64,000 nt of DNA, taken from positions 1 to 64,000 of the forward strand of contig JAQXDZ010000096.1 of assembly GCA_029251085.1 (NCBI GenBank), read 5' to 3'. A program made the position numbers and the translations under genes. The notes under the pieces are model-generated. The model saw only the letters and a program-made list of their open reading frames with translations, was not told where the DNA came from and searched no databases. This document shows positions 56,330 to 64,000 of the stretch, one piece after another. How positions within the stretch are numbered: the stretch's first letter is position 1; every line of letters starts with the position of its first letter. Source of the DNA: Mariniblastus sp. (lineage in GTDB: Bacteria; Planctomycetota; Planctomycetia; Pirellulales; Pirellulaceae).

Positions 56330-57385
56330 TCAACTGCCCAGATACTGCGTGTAGAGTTTCCTTGCTAACGACAAATCTTCTGTGCCTGAAATAATCGCCC
56401 TCCCGTCAGGAAAAACAGTGAGCACATATTGATCGACGTGAAATCGCAGCAGAAATTCATTAGCTTCAACCCGCCCTAGCGATTCCAATCTTCCCGCCAA
56501 CTGAGCCAAGGAAATTTGATCACGACCGGGGAAACTGACCTGCACGGCATCCCTACCGCACAGAACCGCAGAGTGAGACTCCCGGTCTCCCGACAGCCAG
56601 TTGAATTCAGCTCGCCGACAGGTTGGACAATCGACTTTATCTCGCAACCCTGAAACATCCATCTGGCGAATTTCGCTCTCCCACAACGACGCTACAGTCA
56701 AATAACGGCTGATCGAGGCACGGTTCCCCGAGAGGATCTTCATCGCTTCAATACTCTGTAGTGACGCAATCAAATTAATCACGGGCGATAAAATGCCGAA
56801 CGAATCACATGTCGGAGAAGTCCCCGGTGGCGGAGGCCCATCCAGCATTAAGCAATTCAGACATGCGGTCTCGCCGGGCAACACTGTCATTGTCTGACCG
56901 TCCGCACCAAGGCAACCACCATAGACCCACGGGATGGAATCCTTTACCGCAACATCATTGAGTAAAAAACGGATCTCAAAATTATCCGAACCATCTAGGA
57001 TAACATCGACGCCCTCGCACAGAGATTCGACATTCGACGCATCGACATCTACTACGAAAGGCTCAACCTCAATCGCAGAATTTATTTTTGAAAGTTTGTT
57101 CGCCGCGGCAATCGCTTTGGGCAAGCCATTTTTGACGTCTTGCTCATCGTACAACACCTGCCGCTGTAGATTGCTGAATTCGAGAAAATCCCGATCCACA
57201 ATTTTGAGGTGTCCCACGCCCGCCCGCGCGAGGGTATTGGCAATCACCGAACCAAGTGCACCGCACCCAACGATCAGCGCAGTAGACTCACTCAACGCAG
57301 CCTGACCTGATTCGCCGATCGCCGGAAAACGTATTTGCCTCGCATAGCGATCAACTGGCGGTATATTGTTCTGATCTTGATTCAA
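56330..57385 (-). CDS. ThiF/MoeB/HesA-family E1-like adenylyltransferase
   Basis: The 351-residue protein has the E1 fold: RYARQIRFPAIGESGQAAL, nucleotide motif VGCGALGSVIANTLARAGVG, IVDRDFLEFSNLQRQVLYDE, LDGSDNFEIRFLLND, and zinc Cys in CLNC and CPTC. The C-terminal ~80 residues (LCGRDAVQVS through VFPDGRAIISGT) form the extension found in many MoeB/ThiF proteins in place of rhodanese. It should adenylate a ThiS/MoaD-like sulfur carrier, none of which is nearby. TTG 57385, with GAGGGG eight bases upstream, is preferred over the frame start at 57475. Confidence 0.87.
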   Translation of the reverse strand: MNQDQNNIPPVDRYARQIRFPAIGESGQAALSESTALIVGCGALGSVIANTLARAGVGHLKIVDRDFLEFSNLQRQVLYDEQDVKNGLPKAIAAANKLSKINSAIEVEPFVVDVDASNVESLCEGVDVILDGSDNFEIRFLLNDVAVKDSIPWVYGGCLGADGQTMTVLPGETACLNCLMLDGPPPPGTSPTCDSFGILSPVINLIASLQSIEAMKILSGNRASISRYLTVASLWESEIRQMDVSGLRDKVDCPTCRRAEFNWLSGDRESHSAVLCGRDAVQVSFPGRDQISLAQLAGRLESLGRVEANEFLLRFHVDQYVLTVFPDGRAIISGTEDLSLARKLYTQYLGS

Positions 57386-57526
57386 ACGGAAAACCCCTCG
57401 TTGCCTTTTCTTGCTAAAAACTGGCCTCGGAAAACCTGCCCCTATCCTAACGTATGCTCGGCAGGGAACTTCCAATATCGGAAATTCCTATTTCATTACC
57501 AGGTAAGACCGTAGTCAACCTACAAC

Positions 57527-60055
57527 TTAACCACGAGACAGCTCATCTTGAAGATAGGCACCAGTTTTGGAAGCTAAAACCTTAGATACCATTTCCGGAG
57601 TCCCCTCAGCCACAACCTGTCCCCCTGCGTCACCCGCACCTGGCCCGAGGTCGATAATCCAATCCGCATTTTTAATCAGGCTAAGATTGTGTTCAACCAC
57701 AATCATCGAATGCCCGACAGAAAGTAACGCACCAAAACAATCTAGTAAGCGGTTGATATCGCTCATATGCAAACCAGTGGTTGGTTCTTCCATGACAAAC
57801 AACACCCGCTTCGATTTGGACGCATTCAAATAATGCCCCAGCTTGAGCCGCTGTGCTTCTCCAGAGGAGAGCGAAGGTGCGGGTTGACCAAGGCAGATAT
57901 AATCGAGCCCAACATCAATCAGCGATTTCAGTTTGGCTTGAACTTTGGGCTGTCCTCGAAAAAATGAAAATGCCTCGCGCACCGTCATATTCAAAACTTC
58001 AGCGATACTTCTCCCACGATACTTTACTGAGAGAACTTCGTCACGATACCTTAGTCCGGCACACTGATCACAGACAACAGACAGGTCACCCAAAAACTGC
58101 ATGTCAATCACTAATTGACCAGCGCCTTCACATTTGTCGCAGCGGCCACCACTCACGTTAAAACTAAATTGCCCCATCTTTATATTTCGAGTTTTTGCAT
58201 CAACCGTCTCCGCAAATGTACGTCGAATATCATCAAAGGCCTTAACGTAGGTAACTGGATTACTTCTGGCGGTTCGCCCAATCGGCGATGCGTCCACCAG
58301 CACAACCTCATCAACATGGCCGTCACCAAAAATCTCACTGTACGGCAACCTATCTTCGACAGACTTTTGTTTTCGATCACAGAGGGCAGCATAAAGCGTT
58401 TGCCGAACCAGACTGCTTTTCCCAGAACCGCTCACTCCAGTCACAACGCACAGACAACCGAGGGGAAACTCGACATGGACGTTCTTTAAATTATTACCGC
58501 AGGCACCAACCAACTTGATTCGCCCACGTGAAGACCGCCGATTCTCAGCACCACTTGAAACTCCTCGAACTCTGGACAAAAACTGACCAGTCAGGCTCGC
58601 ATCGGATTCGAGCAACGCCTCACGAGTTCCATCGAATACAACTTCACCACCGGCTTGGCCTGCGCCCGGACCGATCTCAATGATCCGCTCGGCCGACTCA
58701 ATAACACGTGGCTGATGATCGACAACCACCACGGTATTGTTTCTTTGGTGAAGACGCCCGATGGCTTCCACTAATTTGTCGATATCAAACGCATGTAGTC
58801 CCAAAGACGGTTCATCGAGAACATACAACAGATCAACCAGCGTTGAACTTAAGGCGGCGGTAAGTGAGACCCGCTGAACCTCTCCGGAACTCATCGACCG
58901 AAGTGAGCGATCTAAATTTAGATACCCGAGTCCTACTTGAGTAAGATAATCTAATCTTGCAGAAACCTGGGCAATGAGATTACCAACAGACTTTCGCTGA
59001 AATTCCGGAAGTGACAATTTCTCTAACCATTTAATGGTCTGATCGACTGTCAACGTCCCTAATTGGCCAAGATTCTTTTCTCCAACATGGAATGCAAGCG
59101 CATCATCGTTGAGCCGCAAACTGTTACATTTTTCGCATGCTTGGTCAGGGAAATCTTTTGCATAACCGACGCCCTGACACTCCGGACAAGCCCCAACTGA
59201 ATTCTGAAAACTAAACAACCTTGGCTCCGGTCGCGGAAACGACCTCGCACAACCACTGCAAACTGAATCCCGCGAATAGGAATTTACATACCACGTTCGG
59301 GTGTCAACGAGGCGTTTCTTCAAACTTGGATGCCACTGAGTTTCAAACCAAATTTCACAATTTCCACTGCCGCAGTAAAACGCTAACTCAATGGACTCCC
59401 GAAGGCGAGACTCATCCGTATCGCCAGATTTCAGTCGATCGACAATAATCTTGACCGATTTCGCACTCTCAGTTTGTGCTACCTCGCGATCCGCTCGCGC
59501 CAGTTCAACAACCACATCACCTACGATGGCGCGAGAGAAACCGGCCCGCATCGCCTCCCCCAGAGATTCAAGGACCTCCACGTCTGGATTGACGGGGTAG
59601 ACGATCTGAAAACGAACACCACTCTCAATCGACGCGATGGAATCCGCCACGGATTGCGGATTGTAGCTCGTCACAGCCAGACGACATGCCGGACAGATCA
59701 AATGACCAATTTTCGCGTACGCCAACCGCAAATATTCAGTAATTTCAGACGCGGTTCCCAGCGTTGTTTTTTTTCCAAACTTCCCCTTCGACGGACGAAC
59801 GGCAATTGCCGCAGGGATCCCATCAATCCCATCTGCATCGGGACGATCCAATTGGAACATGAACTGACGTGTGTGCGGAGATAAACTCTCGATGTAACGA
59901 CGCTGACCTTCCGCGTATAGCGTATCGAAAGCAAGACTCGATTTACCACTACCACTCAATCCGCAAATGGACAGCCATTGCCCATGCGGGATTTCAACAC
60001 TTACCTCTTTAAGGTTGTTGACCCTCACGTTTCGAAGTTGAATTGTTTTTGCCAC
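57527..60055 (-). CDS. Divergent UvrA-like ABC ATPase
   Basis: The 842-residue protein (about 100 shorter than standard UvrA) has two ABC halves with Walker A GLSGSGKSS and GVSGSGKSS, the zinc motifs CSGC...CPEC...CEKC and CDKC...CDQC, and UvrA phrases such as RRYIESLSPHTRQF. Differences from canonical UvrA: signatures are SSGEVQR and SSGEAQR instead of SGGE, the second Walker B is MEEPTTGLH (Glu for Asp), and the segment usually reading RSTVGT is KKTTLGTASEI. It is probably a paralogue used in repair or drug resistance rather than the sole UvrA. Start is GTG. Confidence 0.85.
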   Translation of the reverse strand: MAKTIQLRNVRVNNLKEVSVEIPHGQWLSICGLSGSGKSSLAFDTLYAEGQRRYIESLSPHTRQFMFQLDRPDADGIDGIPAAIAVRPSKGKFGKKTTLGTASEITEYLRLAYAKIGHLICPACRLAVTSYNPQSVADSIASIESGVRFQIVYPVNPDVEVLESLGEAMRAGFSRAIVGDVVVELARADREVAQTESAKSVKIIVDRLKSGDTDESRLRESIELAFYCGSGNCEIWFETQWHPSLKKRLVDTRTWYVNSYSRDSVCSGCARSFPRPEPRLFSFQNSVGACPECQGVGYAKDFPDQACEKCNSLRLNDDALAFHVGEKNLGQLGTLTVDQTIKWLEKLSLPEFQRKSVGNLIAQVSARLDYLTQVGLGYLNLDRSLRSMSSGEVQRVSLTAALSSTLVDLLYVLDEPSLGLHAFDIDKLVEAIGRLHQRNNTVVVVDHQPRVIESAERIIEIGPGAGQAGGEVVFDGTREALLESDASLTGQFLSRVRGVSSGAENRRSSRGRIKLVGACGNNLKNVHVEFPLGCLCVVTGVSGSGKSSLVRQTLYAALCDRKQKSVEDRLPYSEIFGDGHVDEVVLVDASPIGRTARSNPVTYVKAFDDIRRTFAETVDAKTRNIKMGQFSFNVSGGRCDKCEGAGQLVIDMQFLGDLSVVCDQCAGLRYRDEVLSVKYRGRSIAEVLNMTVREAFSFFRGQPKVQAKLKSLIDVGLDYICLGQPAPSLSSGEAQRLKLGHYLNASKSKRVLFVMEEPTTGLHMSDINRLLDCFGALLSVGHSMIVVEHNLSLIKNADWIIDLGPGAGDAGGQVVAEGTPEMVSKVLASKTGAYLQDELSRG

Positions 60056-60155
60056 GTCGAGTTCAACAGTTTCTGTTTAAGGTAAACAAAATTAATGAGT
60101 CGCAGTTAAATCACAAACCTCAGGTTGTACCATAGCCGACTTAGCCGCCAAGAAC

Positions 60156-61172
60156 TCACTCAGGCATTCGCACGACAATTCTTCCGAAAACCGAGCCTTG
60201 AAAGATTTGCTCGATCTGAACGGGCAGTTGATGCAGCGCAATTTCTTCGCTCACACTTCGTACATCCAGATGCCAATCGGAACCGATGACATCCCACAAT
60301 TGCTGTCGATATGTTTGAGAAACGTTTGCGCTATCGATCCCACAGAGAGTAATGCCGCGGAGAATGAACGGATAAACAGTCAACCCAAGTTCGTGCCCCG
60401 CCACCAACCCACAGGCAGTAACACACCCACCAACGTGTGTTGCGCGAATGGCGGAATTAAGTGTGGTCCCACCAACACAATCGACGACTCCTGCCCAGCG
60501 ACTTTTGGATAGCGGCGCATCTGACAAATCTACGACCTCCTCTCGCGGCACAACTTTCTTCGCACCCAATTTTAATAATTGCTCATAACGATCAAGTTTC
60601 CCCGTCGAGGCCGTCACGCTAAACCCAAGCTTTGCAAGCAACTGTACAGCAAACACACCCACACCGCCGGTTGCCCCCGTGACTAAGATCTCACCTGAAT
60701 CCGGACAGACTCCGTGATTTATCAATTGGCGAACTGATTGAGCCGCTGTAAATCCAGCAGTCCCCCAAGTTGCAGCCTCTACCGCCGACAATCCGTCCGG
60801 CAATTTCACCAACCAATCCGCCGGAACTCGTGCCAAATTTGAAAACCCGCCATGGTGTGAAGTTCCAAATTTCGCATGGGCAATCAGCACCTCCTCACCA
60901 ATTTCAAAACCAGAACCATTTGGCTCTACCACCGTCCCAACGGCATCAATCCCCGGAATCAAGGGGACTTTTCGAACGATGCCTCTATTCCCCGATGCCG
61001 CGAGAGCGTCCTTGTAATTTAACGCACTATAAAGCACGCGGATCAACACTCCGTCCACCCCAAGGACGTCATGCTCTAACTCGACCGGCGTTAACAGGCA
61101 CTTGCCATGCTCACCTCCGGAGTCAGATTTTTCAACCGACTCCCTCGACAACATCAGAGCAGACAATTTCAT
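60156..61172 (-). CDS. Zinc-free alcohol dehydrogenase family, AcuI/YhdH type
   Basis: The 338-residue MDR enzyme has LYSALNYKDALAASG and PGIDAVGTVVE, the phrase WGTAGFTAAQSV, the nucleotide site VTGATGGVGVFAVQLL and GITLCGIDS, all characteristic of AcuI/YhdH acryloyl-CoA reductases. It lacks the catalytic zinc Cys/His. It likely reduces acryloyl-CoA or a related enoyl compound with NADPH, useful where DMSP or similar compounds are degraded. ATG 61172 has GGAAG six bases upstream; the longer frame from 61217 is not preferred. It lies about 100 bases upstream of the UvrA-like gene, on the same strand. Confidence 0.87.
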   Translation of the reverse strand: MKLSALMLSRESVEKSDSGGEHGKCLLTPVELEHDVLGVDGVLIRVLYSALNYKDALAASGNRGIVRKVPLIPGIDAVGTVVEPNGSGFEIGEEVLIAHAKFGTSHHGGFSNLARVPADWLVKLPDGLSAVEAATWGTAGFTAAQSVRQLINHGVCPDSGEILVTGATGGVGVFAVQLLAKLGFSVTASTGKLDRYEQLLKLGAKKVVPREEVVDLSDAPLSKSRWAGVVDCVGGTTLNSAIRATHVGGCVTACGLVAGHELGLTVYPFILRGITLCGIDSANVSQTYRQQLWDVIGSDWHLDVRSVSEEIALHQLPVQIEQIFQGSVFGRIVVRMPE

Positions 61173-61458
61173 AGTTAGCTTCCAGCAAAGTTGGAGAGGA
61201 TAAAAAAGAAACGACAAAAAAATCAGACGTTGGCTCAGTAATTTAGATCTTTGAGTTTACCGTTTTCTCAGGATAGCTAAATACGGCACCAACGTTTGGT
61301 GGGGACAAATCTTGTCAAGAAGGAAACATCGTCATCTCGGCGAAATAATTATTAAATTAATTTCTCCGTTCCACTATTCTAGGTTCGCGGAAACCACAGC
61401 AACGATTACAGTAGAGATCCCACTGGTCTCCAACTTTCAAAATCACCTGACATCAATA

Positions 61459-63084
61459 ATGCCCAAGGATGACACGAGCAAACAGCCGCAACGATCAGTG
61501 CTCTATCACTGCACGTGCGGTAACCAACTCGTTCTGAATCCTAACATCGGAGGGCTGTGTCAGACCTGTGGTCGAAACGTTTCCCCCAAGTTACTCGACA
61601 AAGATCTTGGCGTTACGGTGCCACTCGAAGTCACACATAACCAAACAGATTCAACGACCGAAAAAAGCTTGAACTCCGATAGCTTTGCGGTGGTTCCACC
61701 TGTCGAAACAGAAGAACAAATTGATGCCGAAAATCTGTGTGGATCCATGTTCGGGCACTTCCAGCTTGTTTCACCACTTGGAAAAGGCGGGGTAGGGCAG
61801 ATCTACCGCGCCTTCGACACCTCATTAAAAAGATACGTCGCCGTCAAGTTACTTCGATCGGGCATTGGTGAAGGGGCCGCAAGCTCCGACAAAGAGGTTG
61901 AAAAATTACAGCAGGAAGCCATCTCTCAGGCAAGATTCACCCACCCTAACATCGTTACGATCTACTACGTTGGGAAGCAAAACGAAACGCCTTTCCTCGC
62001 GATGGAACTCGTAAACGGAGAACCTCTAAGCCAGCGGACTGAATCACAGTCCATGCCATTTATTGATTTAGCTCGCGTCGCCTTAGATATTGTCACCGCT
62101 CTCGATTACGCCTTCGAATTAGATATCATCCACGGCGACATCAAACCATCTAACTTATTGATCTCGAAAGACGGCACCGCCAAGCTTTCAGATTTTGGAA
62201 TGGCGCGAAGTGCATCCAGCAATTCCGATCGCCTTTTAGGGGGAACTCCAAACTATATTTCTCCCGAGCTCCTAAACGGTGAACTCCCGTCAATACAATC
62301 AGACATTTATGCCTTAGGGGTGACCTTTTACGAATTGACCTTTGGTGAATTACCTGTCTCACTTAACGGAACCCATATCCCTGACTGGATAGAAGCACAT
62401 AAAAATAAAAAACTTGAATTCCCAACGCCCTGGCCCCAGCACATCCCCGAAGCATGGCGAGCGATCCTCAAGAAAATGCTCTCCAAAGATCCAGCAGACC
62501 GCCACCAATCCTATGACGACCTACTTGATGAAGTTAAAGCGGTACAACCGGGTTCGAAAATCTCCGCTAGGTTTTTCCCCCGGTTGATTGCAGCTGCCAT
62601 TGATACGGCAACCGTTTTCTCACTTGCGATCACACTGGAAGTTGCTTTGATGTCAAATTCCCAGCTGTTCGGTGGCGAGCGTCCGGGAATGTCATTCCTA
62701 TTAGATGCTCTCAAGTTCTTACCTCTACTTGCCTACACCTGCTCAATCTATTTCTGGCGACAATCGATTGGACGGAACCTGATGCATCTTCGCGTTGTTA
62801 ATCAACATGGACTCGCACCACGCGGAAGTCGCATTGCCCTGCGTAGCTTGTTAAGAATGCAGTTTCCGTGGATTTTCATTTCGGTTGGGCTGATTATCCC
62901 AGACGCGGGTGCAACCGCCCCTCTCTTTCAATCGGTACTCTGGGCAGCCTCGCTGATTTTCTTAATGTTCGATATTATTTTCATGCTGTTTACCCGCAAA
63001 AGTCGCTCGATTCACGACACGATCTTTAAGACTCAAGTCGTGCTCGACACGGCGGACTTAAACAGCATTAATAAAAAGAGATAA
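61459..63084 (+). CDS. Ser/Thr protein kinase with zinc ribbon and C-terminal RDD membrane domain
   Basis: From ATG 61459 the 541-residue protein has a zinc ribbon (HCTCGNQ ... GLCQTCGRN), a kinase domain with glycine loop GKGGVGQIY, Lys130 (YVAVK), catalytic loop HGDIKPSNLL (Asp227), DFG (Asp245) and GTPNYISPE, and an RDD domain with about three helices (RLIAAAIDTATVF, GRNLMHLRVVN, SRSIHDTIF). The usual HRD is HGD, so it is a non-RD kinase. TTG 61312, with GGTGGGG upstream, would add 49 residues. It is probably a membrane sensor kinase. Confidence 0.87.
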   Translation: MPKDDTSKQPQRSVLYHCTCGNQLVLNPNIGGLCQTCGRNVSPKLLDKDLGVTVPLEVTHNQTDSTTEKSLNSDSFAVVPPVETEEQIDAENLCGSMFGHFQLVSPLGKGGVGQIYRAFDTSLKRYVAVKLLRSGIGEGAASSDKEVEKLQQEAISQARFTHPNIVTIYYVGKQNETPFLAMELVNGEPLSQRTESQSMPFIDLARVALDIVTALDYAFELDIIHGDIKPSNLLISKDGTAKLSDFGMARSASSNSDRLLGGTPNYISPELLNGELPSIQSDIYALGVTFYELTFGELPVSLNGTHIPDWIEAHKNKKLEFPTPWPQHIPEAWRAILKKMLSKDPADRHQSYDDLLDEVKAVQPGSKISARFFPRLIAAAIDTATVFSLAITLEVALMSNSQLFGGERPGMSFLLDALKFLPLLAYTCSIYFWRQSIGRNLMHLRVVNQHGLAPRGSRIALRSLLRMQFPWIFISVGLIIPDAGATAPLFQSVLWAASLIFLMFDIIFMLFTRKSRSIHDTIFKTQVVLDTADLNSINKKR

Positions 63085-63174
63085 ACCAACTGGACTGCGA
63101 CAGGCCTGTTCATAGTGGTACACAAAAGGGCTTCACCGCGACCAATTCGAGACCCGAGAATTCAAGAAAAAAAA

Positions 63175-63507
63175 ATGACTGACCGCCCCACACTCGTTAA
63201 CCTTACCGAAGTCGCCGAACGTGAAATCGTCGATGGCTTCTTCGGAAAAATGATCCATACTGCCACAATGACGATGGCCTACTGGTCAGTTGAAAAAGAT
63301 GCTTTGTTACCCGAACACCAACATCCCCACGAACAGGTCCTTAATCTTCTTGAGGGAGAATTTGAACTTCAAGTTCAAGGCAAGACACACCATCTTATGC
63401 CCGGTAGTGTATTTGTAATTCCAGGCAATGTTCCCCACAGCGGGCGAGCGATCACCCCATGTCGCATTCTCGACGTATTCCAACCAACACGTGACGACTA
63501 TCGGTAA
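63175..63507 (+). CDS. Cupin-domain protein
   Basis: The 110-residue single-cupin protein has the first motif LPEHQHPHEQVLNLLEGEFEL and the second PGSVFVIPGNVPHSGRA, supplying three His and a Glu for one metal. The fold hosts dioxygenases, isomerases and sensors; no finer call is possible. ATG 63175 is preferred over the frame start GTG 63115, though no clear ribosome site exists. It is 90 bases after the kinase gene on the same strand. Confidence 0.85.
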   Translation: MTDRPTLVNLTEVAEREIVDGFFGKMIHTATMTMAYWSVEKDALLPEHQHPHEQVLNLLEGEFELQVQGKTHHLMPGSVFVIPGNVPHSGRAITPCRILDVFQPTRDDYR

Positions 63508-63666
63508 TTTCCAAACGTCGTGCCACGCCGGCAAAGCCCCTGCAGCCAGATATGCTAGCGGCCACCTTTCCCTCCGACAGCGCGTTCAGCCCGCCATTTT
63601 TCTACAAAAACGGAGAAGTTTAATCAAATCCGAATAATCTTTACATTCGTTTAAACTTACCTAGGC

Positions 63667-63705
63667 CGTAAAGTCGATGGCTGGAAAGACGAGATCGTCT
63701 TTACG
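63667..63705 (+). promoter_or_regulatory. Mutually exclusive hairpins before the last gene
   Basis: AAAGACG (63685-63691) and CGTCTTT (63696-63702) form a 7-base stem with a 4-base loop. CGTAAAG (63667-63673) can instead pair with CTTTACG (63699-63705). The two compete for the same bases, 20 bases before the ATG, as in a leader switch; ligand or factor unknown. Confidence 0.4.
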
Positions 63706-63724
63706 TAATCAGGGTAGAAAATAG

Positions 63725-64000
63725 ATGCTAGCTCAAAAACTCAGACTCAGTCTTCCTTTAGCCTTAGTTATAACTCTTAGCGTTTTGAGCGCTTCTGCGT
63801 TTGGTCAAACAACACCTTCGCAGCGTTATCAACCGGTTCGAAATGGCTTTGCACCACCTTCGGTGCATGTCGCTCCACAGAACCTCAAACAGCTTCCCAG
63901 CCGTGGTTCGGAAGCACTTCCAAAGTCTTCACTCTATAAGTTCTCTGACGAAGCTCGCCGTTCGAATTCGGACAATTTAACGCCTCCCCAAACTGCCCCA
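63725..64000 (+). CDS. Secreted protein, N-terminal fragment (cut by window end)
   Basis: The frame opens at ATG 63725 and stays open for 92 codons to the last base. The product begins with a signal peptide (KLRLSLPLALVITLSVLSAS, cleavage near AFG-QT), followed by a Pro/Ser/Gln-rich, positively charged stretch. Nothing after this is visible, so no family call is possible; it resembles the N-terminal part of a planctomycete secreted or outer-membrane protein. It has a leader with competing hairpins. Confidence 0.7.
   Translation, partial: MLAQKLRLSLPLALVITLSVLSASAFGQTTPSQRYQPVRNGFAPPSVHVAPQNLKQLPSRGSEALPKSSLYKFSDEARRSNSDNLTPPQTAP

Noticed and set aside
63640-63724. Cyclic-di-GMP (GEMM-I) riboswitch suggested by CGTAAAGTC
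   Set aside because: The tetraloop-receptor helices and the conserved GACGCAAAGC core are absent.

Overview
The window looks like a chromosome segment of a planctomycete (Planctomycetota, probably a Pirellulales-type marine or brackish lineage). This is inferred from gene content: a PQQ/sorbosone-dehydrogenase-like protein with a C-terminal PVC-type cytochrome c, an FGly sulfatase, a Tat-exported Gfo/Idh/MocA oxidoreductase, a BBP7-like outer-membrane barrel, several MJ0042-style zinc-ribbon membrane proteins, a MoxR-DUF58-transglutaminase cluster, a divergent UvrA, and many small secreted proteins with skewed composition. GC is moderate. I see no rRNA, tRNA, CRISPR array, insertion sequence or prophage. 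Both window edges cut genes: comM at the left, a secreted protein at the right.

Layout. 1-4.5 kb: comM 3' end, an MFS permease, and a translationally coupled flavin monooxygenase/PLP-enzyme pair. 4.8-10 kb: sulfatase, a Tyr-rich small secreted protein behind a convincing sigma-54-type promoter, a membrane protein, a parvulin lipoprotein, a glycosyltransferase and a periplasmic thioredoxin. 10.5-17.9 kb: Gfo/Idh/MocA oxidoreductase, a LITAF-like zinc-ribbon protein, a giant RND/MMPL exporter and a prepilin-peptidase homologue lacking its catalytic aspartates. 18-26.8 kb, all on the minus strand: a His/Cys-rich exported peptide, DUF58, a transglutaminase-like membrane protein whose nucleophile position is Ser, MoxR, a His-rich lipoprotein and an ArsP-like permease. 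I regard this cluster as the best candidate for an undescribed system. 27.5-32 kb: groES-groEL, a secreted EEP nuclease/phosphatase, a Cys-rich secreted protein and a small membrane protein. 32-38.3 kb: PVC cytochrome protein and an ABC exporter whose permease is fused to a CPBP protease. 38.5-45.2 kb: recQ, ftsH, a DUF188 protein and a SAM-fold protein. 45.5-52.4 kb, minus strand: Tat-exported oxidoreductase coupled to a DoxX-like membrane protein, and two tandem TPR paralogues. 52.9-64 kb: BBP7-like protein, VOC protein, ThiF/MoeB E1 enzyme, UvrA-like ATPase, AcuI/YhdH-type reductase, Ser/Thr kinase-RDD fusion, cupin and a truncated secreted protein.

Regulation visible in the sequence: five good intrinsic terminators, two sigma-54-like promoters (before the Tyr-rich gene and before groES), a sigma-70-like promoter before recQ, and several perfect inverted repeats in leaders or divergent intergenic regions. 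Family calls come from motif recognition only; no database search was possible.
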